A stretch of DNA of 64,000 bases from Oscillatoria sp. FACHB-1406 (GTDB lineage Bacteria > Cyanobacteriota > Cyanobacteriia > Cyanobacteriales > Spirulinaceae), in contig NZ_JACJSM010000009.1 of assembly GCF_014698145.1 (NCBI RefSeq), forward strand, positions 62,001 through 126,000, in the 5' to 3' direction. Below, in pieces: positions 52,204-61,035 of the stretch; within the stretch, counting starts at the first letter, position 1; each line of letters opens with the position of its first letter. Below the pieces are notes generated by a model that saw only the letters and a list, made by a program, of their open reading frames with translations, was not told the DNA's origin and made no database searches. A program made the position numbers and the translations under genes.

Positions 52204-53889
52204 ATGACAGCGGATGGATTCCCCTGGCTGACCGCGATTGTTTCGCTCCCTCTCATCGCATCCTTAATCATCCCCATCGTCCCCTCGAAAGGTGGCAAGC
52301 GAGTGCGTTGGTATGCCCTGAGCGTTGGCATCGCAGACTTTGTGCTCATGTGCTTCGCTTTCTCCCAACATTACGACGCGAGCAAGTCAACCTTTCAAAT
52401 GGTTGAAAAATTCGCTTGGATGCCTCAATTAGGTTTAAACTGGACGCTTTCTGTTGATGGCGTTTCGATGCCCCTAGTCTTGTTAGCCGGATTTGTTACG
52501 ACTTTAGCCATGTACTCCGCTTGGCAAGTCAATGTCAAACCCCACCTCTTCTACTTTCTGATGTTGGTGCTGTACTCGGCTCAAATTGGGGTATTCGTCG
52601 CCCAAGACTTGCTCCTGCTTTTCATCATGTGGGAGATCGAACTCATTCCGGTTTACCTGTTGGTTTCCATCTGGGGCGGGCCGAAACGTCGCTACGCTGC
52701 AACTAAATTCCTACTGTATACCGCTGCTGCTTCCATTTTTATCCTCGTCGCAGCATTAGGAATGGGACTTTACGGCGGCGGCAACTTAACCTTTGATATC
52801 GTCGAACTCGGTGCGAAAAATTACCCCCTCGCCCTCGAACTTCTTTTATACGCAGGATTGCTCGTTGCCTTCGGGGTTAAACTTGCAATCTTCCCCCTCC
52901 ACACTTGGCTTCCTGACGCGCACGGCGAAGCTTCTGCACCTGTCTCGATGATTTTAGCGGGTGTGTTATTGAAAATGGGCGGCTACGGCTTAATTCGCTT
53001 AAACATGGGACTGTTAGGCGACGCTCACGTTTACTTTGCTCCGATTCTCGCAACCCTCGGTGTCATCAACATTATTTACGGCGCGCTAACGTCCTTCGGA
53101 CAGGCGAATATGAAACGCCGTCTGGCTTACTCCTCTGTCTCTCATATGGGCTTCGTGCTGCTGGGTATCGCTTCCTTTACGGACTTAGGCATTAGCGGCG
53201 CGATGCTACAAATGCTATCCCACGGCTTAATCGCTTCCTTATTGTTCTTCCTGGCGGGCGTAACTTACGATCGAACTCACACCCTGATGATGGACGAAAT
53301 GAGCGGTATCGGCACGCTGATGCCCAAAGTTTTCGCCCTCTTCACCGCTGGCGCGATGGCTTCCCTCGCCCTACCCGGAATGAGCGGTTTCGCTAGCGAA
53401 CTTTCGGTGTTCGTCGGTTTAACCACCAGCGATATCTACAGTTCTTCCTTCCGTACCGTGACTGTCTTCCTCTCAGCGGTTGGATTGATTCTCACGCCGA
53501 TTTATCTGCTGAACTTGCTGCGCCAAGTCTTCTATAACTGCGGTTCCGATCTCAGTTGCGGAATTTCGCCGGCCAACAAGAACGGAAATGAAGAGGCGGT
53601 TTGTTTCGGAACCAGTTGCGTATTACCTTCAGAAGCGCATTACAACGATGCTAGCCTGCGCGAGGTGTTTATTGCCGCTTGCTTCTTAATTCCGATTATC
53701 GGGATTGGGTTCTATCCCAACTTGGCGATGAAGGTGTACGATGCAACGACGGTAGCAATTAATGCTGAAGTTCGTCAGGCTCATACGGAAATCGCCCATA
53801 CTAATCCTCGAATTTATGCTGATAATGTGTTATCGCTGCCCTCAACGTTAAAGCCTGAAGTTGCAACGCTTGCGGGTATTGTCAAATAA
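52204..53889 (+). CDS. ndhD: NAD(P)H-quinone oxidoreductase subunit 4 (NdhD)
   Basis: 561 residues from ATG 52204 ([16 protein letters not shown]); a TTG at 52195 is unlikely. About 14 transmembrane helices. The proton-channel residues of the NuoM/NdhD family are visible: [12 protein letters not shown] (Glu), [19 protein letters not shown] (Lys, His) and [17 protein letters not shown] (Lys). It belongs to the photosynthetic NDH-1 complex for cyclic electron flow and respiration. The Cys-containing loop CGSDLSCG...CFGTSC near residue 455 occurs in NdhD1/NdhD2-type subunits. No other ndh gene is adjacent. A strong terminator follows. Confidence 0.93.
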   Translation: MTADGFPWLTAIVSLPLIASLIIPIVPSKGGKRVRWYALSVGIADFVLMCFAFSQHYDASKSTFQMVEKFAWMPQLGLNWTLSVDGVSMPLVLLAGFVTTLAMYSAWQVNVKPHLFYFLMLVLYSAQIGVFVAQDLLLLFIMWEIELIPVYLLVSIWGGPKRRYAATKFLLYTAAASIFILVAALGMGLYGGGNLTFDIVELGAKNYPLALELLLYAGLLVAFGVKLAIFPLHTWLPDAHGEASAPVSMILAGVLLKMGGYGLIRLNMGLLGDAHVYFAPILATLGVINIIYGALTSFGQANMKRRLAYSSVSHMGFVLLGIASFTDLGISGAMLQMLSHGLIASLLFFLAGVTYDRTHTLMMDEMSGIGTLMPKVFALFTAGAMASLALPGMSGFASELSVFVGLTTSDIYSSSFRTVTVFLSAVGLILTPIYLLNLLRQVFYNCGSDLSCGISPANKNGNEEAVCFGTSCVLPSEAHYNDASLREVFIAACFLIPIIGIGFYPNLAMKVYDATTVAINAEVRQAHTEIAHTNPRIYADNVLSLPSTLKPEVATLAGIVK

Positions 53890-53913
53890 AGTTTCGAGAC
53901 TCTCTGTTTAAAT

Positions 53914-53946
53914 GCGATCGCACCCCAAAAGTGCGATCGTTTTTTT
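53914..53946 (+). terminator. Rho-independent terminator of ndhD
   Basis: CGATCGCAC (53915-53923), a seven-base loop CCCAAAA, GTGCGATCG (53931-53939) and a run of seven T. The stem is built from HIP1-like sequence. Confidence 0.92.
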
Positions 53947-54002
53947 GCTTAAACTTCCCTATTTCCCGCTCGGAGAAAGGAAAGACCTTTAGCCTCGCCC
54001 CC

Positions 54003-54515
54003 TTAGCGGATTTGCGTAATGCGCAGGGTATAGGGGAAATATTTATCTTTTTGGTAGGAACCGATCCAAATTTCGTAGGTTCCTTCTTGCCATTGACCGC
54101 CAATCCCGGGATTTTTGCCGGTGATATCGTCGTTGCACCAAGCGCCGCCGGGACCTTTAACTGTCATGGTGGTGTCTGTGTCTTCGGAACTATTAACTTC
54201 AATGCTGAGAAAGTCAAAAAAGCTGGTGAGCGTAAGGGTATGATCGGGGGAGCTATCCATAAAGCCGACGCAGGGTCCGGTGGCTGTCTCAGCGCGCCCT
54301 GAAATTTCGCGAGCGGGAAACTGACCGCCGCTAATCCCGCGCAGGATAACGGGATCGGGTGAAAAGCTGGGGCTGACGGTGGCGTTTTCAAAGATAGGGG
54401 GCGATTGCGCAAGCGCACGTTCCGAGCATAACTCGAAGGCAATTCCTGCAAGCGAGGCGAGAAGGGGGAGGGAGAAGCGTTGAAGTTGGCGGTTGCGAGA
54501 GACTGAGTTGACCAT
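54003..54515 (-). CDS. Exported beta-rich protein (PPC-like)
   Basis: 170 residues. A signal peptide (FSLPLLASLAGIAFELCSERALA) precedes an all-beta domain with FMDSSPDHTLTLTSFF and GTYEIWIGSYQKDKYFPYTL, the pattern of pre-peptidase C-terminal-like sandwiches found in secreted cyanobacterial proteins. No protease domain is attached. It lies 106 bp downstream of the TpsB gene on the same strand and could be co-transcribed, but it is far too small to be a TpsA exoprotein. Confidence 0.65.
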   Translation of the reverse strand: MVNSVSRNRQLQRFSLPLLASLAGIAFELCSERALAQSPPIFENATVSPSFSPDPVILRGISGGQFPAREISGRAETATGPCVGFMDSSPDHTLTLTSFFDFLSIEVNSSEDTDTTMTVKGPGGAWCNDDITGKNPGIGGQWQEGTYEIWIGSYQKDKYFPYTLRITQIR

Positions 54516-54621
54516 GCCGGGTTGCGAATAGCGCGTTGATAGAGTGGTGGAAAACTAGACGATTGCGATTGACGCGAAGCGCGAGACATTTGTTTCGTTT
54601 GAAATCGCTCGAATCTGCATC

Positions 54622-56505
54622 TTAAAATAAACGATAGCGAAGCGAAAAGTATAAGCCATTATCCTGCCAGGTGCGCCGTTGAGTATTGGTTGAGGTTAGG
54701 GGAATCCCCCAATCTAAACGCATCTGCAAGCGATCGCTTTGTTCCCAGCGCAGTCCCAAACCGATCCCGGCTATCGTTTCGGTGGCTGTCGCCCCATCTG
54801 TCGCCCAAGCTAAGCCAAAATCGACAAAGGGCGAGACTTGCAGCAGTCCTTGAATGCTGGGAACGCGCAAAATGGGAATGCGCCCTTCTGCCGATACTAG
54901 CCAACCGCTGTCGGCGAGGGCATAATCTTGGCGGTAGCCGCGCACGGTATCGCTGCCTCCTAAGCCGAACTGTTCTAAGGTTAGCAGGGAGCGATCGGCA
55001 ATTTGCAAGTCGGTTCGCAATAACAGGAGTGTTTCGGGGGCAAGCAGTCGCACCCATTGCGCTTGTCCGCGCCAGGTGAAGAAGTTGCTGTCGGGCGGAT
55101 CGGCGTTTTGAGTGGAATCGAACCAGGGTACGCCGAAACTGAATTGGGAACGCGCGGCAAACACTTCGCGATCGCTGCGATTAACCCATTCTTGATAGAA
55201 GCGCAGGGCAGTCACCTTGGTGCGTCCTTCGCTATCGGCTCCGGGAGAGAGGGGAAAGCCATCGAGATCGGGTAAGATGCCGAGGGCGGTTTGACTGGTT
55301 TGGTGGGAGAGGGTAAAGCCGAGGGCGAATTCTTGATTGGGGGTTTGCAGCAGGGGTTGGCGCAAGCTGAGTTCGTAGTAGCGCGATCGCGAGGTGATAT
55401 CGAGGATTTCAAAGGCGGGTTCGATGACTTTACTCAGGGAAGTCCCAAAGGAAAAGCGTAATGTGCCGTTGCGCGGATTGAGGGGGACGGTATAGCTGAG
55501 ATCGAGGCTATTGCTGCCGTCGGTATTGCTATAACTGGCGCTCAGGCGATCGCCGATCCCCAGGAAGTTGGCTTCTGTTGCTTCGACACCGCGCCGAAAA
55601 CTGCCGACATTGGGGGAACGGCTGTTATTGAGGACGACATCGAAGTTAAAGGTTTTGGCTTCAGCGATTGTAACGTTGAGAACATTAAAGCCAGTTCGCG
55701 TTCCTGCGGATAATTCCGCCGAAATACTACCAATTAGGGGATCGAGTTGCAGGAGTTGCAAGCCTTCTCGCAAGCGATCGATGTTTAAGGGAGTATCGGC
55801 GGCGAGGGCGAGGCGACTTTCGATATAACCGGGATTGAGTCGCCGCGTTCCCTGGATGTTGATGGCTTCGAGTCCCCCTTCAATGACTTGAATGGTTATG
55901 GTTCTGTCGGTTAGTTCTTGGGGGGGAATGATTGCACCCGTTGTGATGTAGTTGCGATCGATATAGTATTGAGCGATCAGCGATCGCACCTGCAAGAGTT
56001 CGGCAAAGCTCAGCGGGCGACCTAAAAAATCTTTGGTTATCTCGTCAACTTCTTCCTGCGACAAAATCGTGCTGCCCACCACCTCGAAGCGATCGACCTC
56101 AAAAGGTGTAGTGTCTGCTTGGGGCGGCGGAGTTTCAGGCATCGTTCCCGGCGGCGGCAACAACTCTTCGGGCGGCGGCAGTTGCGGCGGCGACTCGGGC
56201 GCGGGCTGCGGCGCAGTCGAAGGCGGTTCTGGTGGAAGCGGCTCGATCGCGGGCAAATTTACACCCGGCACTGTTACCGGGCGCTGAGCCATCTCAAAAT
56301 TCAATTCCGAGCCATTGACAATTTCTAAGTCTTGTGATATAAACCTTTTTTCCGGTGGGAAGGTAGCTTCGTATTCCCCTTGCTGCGCTGTCGCTCCTGC
56401 GATCGCTTCTCCAACACCCAGCCCAGAAATGTGAACCCACGCACAAACTGCCCAGACTCCAACGCGCGCCAAGGGATTGAATCTGATGTTAACGGGCATA
56501 GACAA
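54622..56505 (-). CDS. TpsB-type two-partner secretion transporter (ShlB/FhaC/HecB family)
   Basis: 627 residues. Signal peptide region (GVWAVCAWVHISGLGVGEAIA), then a strongly Pro-rich linker (~75-130), a POTRA domain (TTPFEVDRFEVVGSTILSQEE to AAINIQ), and a C-terminal 16-strand barrel. The loop-6 signature VRGY is present (GGSDTVRGYRQDY) and the protein ends in Phe (RYRLF), as expected for an outer-membrane barrel. It would export a large TpsA adhesin or hemolysin, but none is in the window. The long Pro-rich linker is unusual among FhaC proteins. Confidence 0.92.
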   Translation of the reverse strand: MSMPVNIRFNPLARVGVWAVCAWVHISGLGVGEAIAGATAQQGEYEATFPPEKRFISQDLEIVNGSELNFEMAQRPVTVPGVNLPAIEPLPPEPPSTAPQPAPESPPQLPPPEELLPPPGTMPETPPPQADTTPFEVDRFEVVGSTILSQEEVDEITKDFLGRPLSFAELLQVRSLIAQYYIDRNYITTGAIIPPQELTDRTITIQVIEGGLEAINIQGTRRLNPGYIESRLALAADTPLNIDRLREGLQLLQLDPLIGSISAELSAGTRTGFNVLNVTIAEAKTFNFDVVLNNSRSPNVGSFRRGVEATEANFLGIGDRLSASYSNTDGSNSLDLSYTVPLNPRNGTLRFSFGTSLSKVIEPAFEILDITSRSRYYELSLRQPLLQTPNQEFALGFTLSHQTSQTALGILPDLDGFPLSPGADSEGRTKVTALRFYQEWVNRSDREVFAARSQFSFGVPWFDSTQNADPPDSNFFTWRGQAQWVRLLAPETLLLLRTDLQIADRSLLTLEQFGLGGSDTVRGYRQDYALADSGWLVSAEGRIPILRVPSIQGLLQVSPFVDFGLAWATDGATATETIAGIGLGLRWEQSDRLQMRLDWGIPLTSTNTQRRTWQDNGLYFSLRYRLF

Positions 56506-56733
56506 CGTTTGATCCTAAAGTTTTGCCCCCGCGAGCGGTAGAAAGCCTCAATGCCTCAAACCCTTTTGTATCTTACCGTCTAAAGCCCGGTTTTTAGGCA
56601 GTAATTAGGAGATAGGGTAAGCTCAATTCACCCATTCAGGACTTTAAAATCCAAATTGAAGCAACCGGGAGACGGGAGGACGGCGCGAGCGTTCTTCTCA
56701 CCTCCGAACCCCCAACTCCCAATCCAGTTCGGA

Positions 56734-57051
56734 TTAACGGCTTGAAGTCGCGGTTTTATCCGGAAACGGGCGCTCCAGCGATAATTTCCGAGTTTCTGCC
56801 CCTTCATCGAGCGGTTCAAACTCAATGCGATTGAGCAAAGTCGTGACGAAAGCAAATAACAGAAAAGGAAGAGACAGCACTAAGATAATGCCAATCGTCG
56901 CGAAGGCGTAAGGTTGTCCCGTACTGCTCCACAGCGCCAGCGTCGCCGCCAAGCTCAAGAAAATGACGATTAGCCAGACGATGATTTGACCGTAAATATC
57001 TCCGAAGGTCAACGTGCATCTGAGGCGATATTTCGGTAGCTCGTTATCCAT
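56734..57051 (-). CDS. Small two-helix membrane protein
   Basis: 105 residues. Two transmembrane helices (IIVWLIVIFLSLAATLALW and ATIGIILVLSLPFLLFAFV) lie between a polar N-terminus (YRLRCTLTFGDIYGQ) and a charged C-terminal tail. Conserved in cyanobacteria by general appearance, but no function is assigned. It is flanked by long gaps and repeats. Confidence 0.65.
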   Translation of the reverse strand: MDNELPKYRLRCTLTFGDIYGQIIVWLIVIFLSLAATLALWSSTGQPYAFATIGIILVLSLPFLLFAFVTTLLNRIEFEPLDEGAETRKLSLERPFPDKTATSSR

Positions 57052-57149
57052 ATACTTCTCCTAATAGCTCTCAATCATGATTTTCTAGCGTATAGCGAGC
57101 TATTTTTTTAGGGACGTATCTAAAGGTTTTTCTCAGAATTGCTGGTGAG

Positions 57150-57252
57150 GGGGGCGGGGGTGAGGGGGTGAGAGGGTGAGGGGGGGACGGGGGGAGGGGG
57201 AGACTGGGAGACTGGGGGACGGAGTGACGGGGTGACGGGGTGACGGGGTGAC
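57150..57252 (+). repeat. Degenerate G-rich tandem repeat (GTGACGGGG units)
   Basis: Roughly 100 bp of G-rich sequence whose second half is tandem GGGGTGACGG copies (about four) after AGGGGGAGACTGG-type units. It could form G-quadruplexes on the plus strand. It lies in the ~620-bp gap before sigF. Confidence 0.75.
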
Positions 57253-57309
57253 TTGGAGAGAAATTCTAACAGTCGTTCAAGTGTTTATTATTCACAATTC
57301 CCCATTCAT

Positions 57310-57413
57310 TATAGCAGTTTTCACATGGATGAGGTACACTCAGCGGGCGAATACCATTCGCCCCTACCGATTTGATTTTTGGAACTGTACCTCACGCAAA
57401 CGAAAAACGCTAT
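57310..57413. mobile_element. 104-bp MITE-like element with TATAGC ends
   Basis: TATAGCAGTTTTC...ATGAGGTACA at the left and TGTACCTCA...GAAAAACGCTATA at the right are imperfect inverted repeats (~29 bp each). It is flanked by ATTCATT heptamers, with TA at both edges as in IS630/Tc1-type insertions. The centre has a GCGAATACCATTCGC palindrome. Confidence 0.7.
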
Positions 57414-57557
57414 ATTCATTATTCACTATTCATTAAGCCGGGGTGACGGGCTAAATGTTGGCTGAAATCGGGTTCTGAAAAACTGAGCCAAAAAGTGAAC
57501 CCAACGATTGAGCCAATCGGTCGCAGATATCCAGACAAACTATAGACAGAGAAAAAA

Positions 57558-57599
57558 AGAGCCGTCCGGAAAGCACGCCCGAACCCGGATCGTAGCTCT
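57558..57599 (+). promoter_or_regulatory. Imperfect hairpin in the sigF 5' leader
   Basis: AGAGCCGTCCGG and CCGGATCGTAGCTCT pair imperfectly around a ~15-nt loop, ~70 bp before the sigF ATG. No T run follows, so it is a candidate leader structure, not a terminator. Whether it lies downstream of the promoter is unknown. Confidence 0.35.
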
Positions 57600-57669
57600 C
57601 CTTAGAGAGGGTAAACACAAAGCGTCCCAAAGCGATCCTTGATTCCACTGCACCCACCCACAAAAGCCA

Positions 57670-58428
57670 ATGAAAACGCCGAACTTCCGCATCGCCGAAC
57701 TTCTTGCCAGTTACGCTCGCAACCCTTCTATCGAACTGCGCAATCAACTCGTTAAGCTCAATACGGGTTTAGTCCGCAAAGTGGCTTATCAAATCAGCAG
57801 GCAATCGGCGGAACCCTACGAAGATTTATCGCAAGTCGGTTATATTGGTTTGATTCTCGCGATCGAACGCTTCGACGGACGCAAAGGATATGCTTTCAGT
57901 TCCTTCGCCATTCCTTACATTCGCGGCGAAATTCTCAACTTTATTCGCGATCGCAGCACAACCCTAAAAATTCCGCGCCGCTGGCAAGAACTCTACCGCA
58001 AAGGCAAAAAGGTGCGTGGAGAACTCGCACTTTCTCTCGGATATCAACCCTCAGAAGATGGCGTGGCGCGCGCCCTCGGCGTGACCCCGCAAGAATGGCG
58101 CGAATGCAAGAGCGCGGCGCAAAATCGCTTCCTCGTGAGTTTGGATGCAACCGCGAGCAAAGATACGGACAATTCCCTCCCCTTAGAAGAAATACTCGCC
58201 GATCCTCGCGATCGCGCCCGCCAAGCTTGGCAAGAAGATCGCCTGCAACTGCAAGGAGCGATGAGTCAACTCGATCGCAAAACCCAAGACGCGATCGAAT
58301 TCGTTTACCTGCGCGACTTATCCCGCAAAGAAGCCGCAAAACAACTCGGAGTCAGTACCATTACCGTCAGCCGCCACTTGCAAAAAGGAATCAATCAACT
58401 CGCCTTGCAACTGCAAACCGCAGTTTAG
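57670..58428 (+). CDS. sigF: Group 3 sigma factor SigF
   Basis: 252 residues, full length for SigF. Region 2 contains YEDLSQVGYIGLILAIERFD and YAFSSFAIPYIRGEIL, region 3 and 4 follow with AIEFVYLRDLSRKEAAKQLG and STITVSRHLQKGINQL (the -35 helix-turn-helix). Cyanobacterial SigF controls pilus formation and salt or light-responsive genes. No anti-sigma gene is adjacent. It is convergent with the histidine kinase gene, 36 bp apart, without an intervening terminator. Confidence 0.92.
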   Translation: MKTPNFRIAELLASYARNPSIELRNQLVKLNTGLVRKVAYQISRQSAEPYEDLSQVGYIGLILAIERFDGRKGYAFSSFAIPYIRGEILNFIRDRSTTLKIPRRWQELYRKGKKVRGELALSLGYQPSEDGVARALGVTPQEWRECKSAAQNRFLVSLDATASKDTDNSLPLEEILADPRDRARQAWQEDRLQLQGAMSQLDRKTQDAIEFVYLRDLSRKEAAKQLGVSTITVSRHLQKGINQLALQLQTAV

Positions 58429-58464
58429 TTTAAAGGCTGATGATTTTGAATCTTGAATTTGAGC

Positions 58465-59607
58465 TTACGCCAGGGGCAAGCAAAAACGAAACGTACTCCC
58501 TTTTCCTAACTCGCTCTCAACCTCCATCTGCCCGCCTTGCAACTCTACCAAACGCTTAGAAATCGCCAAACCAATCCCCGTACCCCGCGAACCTTTCAAT
58601 CGTTCGCTACCCGCCCGCCAAAACCGCTCGAAAATGTGGGGCAAATCTTCTGGTGCGATTCCCGCCCCTGTATCGCTAACCGCTACCCAAACCCAATGGC
58701 GATCCTGCCAAGCTTTTAGGGTAATGGTTCCATTTTCAGTGTAGGAAATGGCATTACCGAGTAAATTGATTAATACCTGCTCGGCGCGATCGCTATCAGC
58801 CGAAACCGCAGGCAACGACGGCGAACATTTTAGCGCGATCGCGGGGCCATCCTCCAACAACTGCTCCGAAAACCGCTCCACCAACGATATCAGCAACGGA
58901 TAAAGCTGCACCTGCGTCAAACGAATCGGCAAATACCCCGCCTCCGCCTTCGACAACTCCTGCATATCGTTCACCAAACGCTGCAACCGCTTCGTTTCTC
59001 GCATTAACCGCTCGTACAACTCCGGGGTTGGTTCGATATGCGCGTCGCTCAAACCCTCCAAATACCCGTGAATCACCGTCAGCGGCGTTCTTAACTCATG
59101 CGTCAAATCCCCTACCAACTCCCGGCGGCGCTTCTCAACCCCCTCCAAACTCATCGCCATGCGATTAAAACTCGCACTGAGGCGATTTAACTCCGGAATA
59201 TCGCTCGGCGGCAAGCGTTTGTCGAGTTGTCCTTCCGCAAACTTTTGCGTCACCCGCTCGATTTGCGTTAGCGGTTTCGTAATCCGTTGCGACACCCAAT
59301 AACTCAAAATCCCCGCTGTCGTCGTTCCCGCCAAAACCGCCCAAAAGGTACTGAGATTCCAAGCCGTTTCAAAACCTTGCACTAGCGAAGTGCGAACGTA
59401 CTGCAAACTATATCCTCTTCCCTCCAGACGTTGCAGGTGCAAGACAAAAAAGCGAGGAGACGATAATTTTCCAATCGCCACCAAAGCACCCACCGCAACA
59501 ATCATCACCAATAGATACGACAGAAACAAACGCGATGCTAACGGCAATGATTTTGTCCAACGCTGACTGGCCATAAAGAGAGGAGAAAGATGATTCTTAT
59601 CTTTCAC
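58465..59607 (-). CDS. Membrane sensor histidine kinase (HAMP-HisKA-HATPase)
   Basis: 380 residues (alternatively 369 from ATG 59574). Two transmembrane helices (LFLSYLLVMIVAVGALVAI and FWAVLAGTTTAGILSYWV) surround a very short ~35-residue periplasmic loop. HAMP (~115-165), the H-box LVGDLTHELRTPLTVI with phospho-accepting His, N-box LINLLGNAISYTENG, G1 box VSDTGAGIAPEDLP, F box and G2 box RGTGIGLAI all look intact. No response regulator gene is adjacent, so its partner is unknown. The small sensing loop suggests membrane or intramembrane signals. Confidence 0.92.
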   Translation of the reverse strand: MKDKNHLSPLFMASQRWTKSLPLASRLFLSYLLVMIVAVGALVAIGKLSSPRFFVLHLQRLEGRGYSLQYVRTSLVQGFETAWNLSTFWAVLAGTTTAGILSYWVSQRITKPLTQIERVTQKFAEGQLDKRLPPSDIPELNRLSASFNRMAMSLEGVEKRRRELVGDLTHELRTPLTVIHGYLEGLSDAHIEPTPELYERLMRETKRLQRLVNDMQELSKAEAGYLPIRLTQVQLYPLLISLVERFSEQLLEDGPAIALKCSPSLPAVSADSDRAEQVLINLLGNAISYTENGTITLKAWQDRHWVWVAVSDTGAGIAPEDLPHIFERFWRAGSERLKGSRGTGIGLAISKRLVELQGGQMEVESELGKGSTFRFCLPLA

Positions 59608-59777
59608 CCTAAAACATCTACCTTACTGCTTGCCACTTTTAAATTTCCATCTCAAAAATAAATTTCAAGCAAATTCGACGCTACAAACCGGGTTTCCTCA
59701 AATTTATCCTCAAAAGATTAGTTGGAATGAGGAACCCGGTTTCATTAAACCTCCGTGAAATTAAATATTCTATGACG

Positions 59778-60329
59778 TTATGACGGGTTCAAGGCAGCTT
59801 GAGTGTGAGAACCTGCCACACCATCAGCAGGCAAACCGTGCTTGCGTTGAAACGCGATAACCGCAGCGCGCGTTCCCCGCCCAAAAACACCATCAACTGT
59901 ACCTTGATAGAATCCTGCCTTCTTCAGAGCTTCTTGCAGCGCTCTGACATTCTCCCCTCGGCTTCCTAAGCGCATTGTGCCGTTCGCCGATGCAACCGTT
60001 GAGCGATTCGCAGGTGGAGACATTGGCATAGAAGCAGCAGTAGGATTGGAATGAGAAGACGATGAGGTTCCCTGATGATGCGCTCCGTTTGGCATTTGGC
60101 TGCGATTGCTGCTGTTCTGAGCGGTGGAATTACTGGGATGATGCGCTCCGTTTGGCGTTTGGTTGCGATTGTTGCCTTTTGGGGCGGATAATTCAACCGC
60201 ACTATTCGATTGATGTTGATGTACCTTTCCTGAAGGGTTTGTTGTTTCGGCACGAACGGGTAAAGTTATTAACGCGATCGCGGCGATCGATAGGGGGGCT
60301 AAATAACCCAATGTGAGTTTTTGTGTCAT
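59778..60329 (-). CDS. Exported peptidoglycan-binding domain protein
   Basis: 183 residues. Signal peptide ([19 protein letters not shown]). Residues ~30-115 are low complexity rich in Ser, Asn and His, with repeated PNGAHH units. The C-terminal ~65 residues ([20 protein letters not shown] to HTQAALNPS) are a canonical peptidoglycan-binding type 1 domain. It likely associates with the cell wall; the Asn/His-rich linker is a repeat-expanded spacer. No hydrolase domain is attached. Confidence 0.85.
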   Translation of the reverse strand: MTQKLTLGYLAPLSIAAIALITLPVRAETTNPSGKVHQHQSNSAVELSAPKGNNRNQTPNGAHHPSNSTAQNSSNRSQMPNGAHHQGTSSSSHSNPTAASMPMSPPANRSTVASANGTMRLGSRGENVRALQEALKKAGFYQGTVDGVFGRGTRAAVIAFQRKHGLPADGVAGSHTQAALNPS

Positions 60330-60731
60330 AAGGAACCTATTCTTTTGTAAGAAGAAAGAGTATTAATTTAAAAACACTCTATGGTTTTCAGATGACATTG
60401 CAATGTCAAGATTGTGGCAATCTCATGTTAGTTTTTAGATAAGTTTTTATAAGATTCCTAGATAAGCTCATCTTGTTTTAGCATTCCTTTTAAACTTCAA
60501 CAAGACTCCGTAATAACTCGTGGTAGGGTTTAACCCCTCAGCCCCTCTAGGAGAAAAATATGATAGTAATATTATAAAGCGTGCTACGAGTTAAAAAATT
60601 TTAGTAAGTCCATTGTAAAGCAAGTTCTTACGAGAATTTACTGGCTCGTTAAGGAGAATTTTTGTTATTTATCACCTATCATTCAGTGATTTTATCGGGA
60701 GTATCACATCTATCTCTCTCTTTCTCTAGCT
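60330..60731. other. Gene-free stretch of ~400 bp
   Basis: AT-rich. It contains an imperfect inverted pair AACTCGTGGTAG (60515-60526) and CTACGAGTT (60584-60592), possibly a decayed small mobile element, and promoter sequence for the divergent genes on either side. No gene, terminator or array is seen. Confidence 0.5.
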
Positions 60732-60974
60732 ATGATGTTTTCTCAATCTTTTTTTCCAGAAGTTCGCGAAACACTTAACGACCTAGAACGTCTCTTTCAC
60801 GAGCAAAATCAACTTGACCTCAAAGATAAAATTGCCGCTCTTTATTTATTTAAGTTAGGGCGCGCTAAAAATTCTGCCGATCTCGCTCGTATTATCGGAC
60901 AGGATGTCACAACAATCGAGCAATGGCTTGAAATATACAGCAGACAGGGTTTAAAGGCACTCCTCACTATTTAA
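60732..60974 (+). CDS. Short helix-turn-helix protein (transposase N-terminus-like)
   Basis: 80 residues. ALYLFKLGRAKNSADLARIIGQDVTTIEQWLEIYSRQGL has the same layout as the N-terminal helix-turn-helix of IS630-type transposases. No DDE catalytic domain follows, so it is a solo DNA-binding remnant or an independent small regulator. It ends normally and is followed by a good bidirectional terminator, so it may still be expressed. Confidence 0.6.
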   Translation: MMFSQSFFPEVRETLNDLERLFHEQNQLDLKDKIAALYLFKLGRAKNSADLARIIGQDVTTIEQWLEIYSRQGLKALLTI

Positions 60975-60996
60975 ATCGTAAAAATGTTCCTTTGTT

Positions 60997-61025
60997 AACC
61001 CCTCTTTCCGCTGGAAAAAGGGGTT
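60997..61025. terminator. Bidirectional rho-independent terminator
   Basis: AACCCCTCTTTCC, GCT, GGAAAAAGGGGTT form a hairpin between the plus-strand helix-turn-helix gene and the minus-strand PTPS gene. T tracts (TTTTT downstream, AA-rich upstream) serve the plus strand best. Confidence 0.8.
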
Positions 61026-61035
61026 TTTATCCTGC

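Noticed and set aside
57248-57436. Plus-strand 62-residue frame across the repeat region before sigF
   Set aside because: It is composed of G-rich repeat and MITE sequence with no protein-like conservation.
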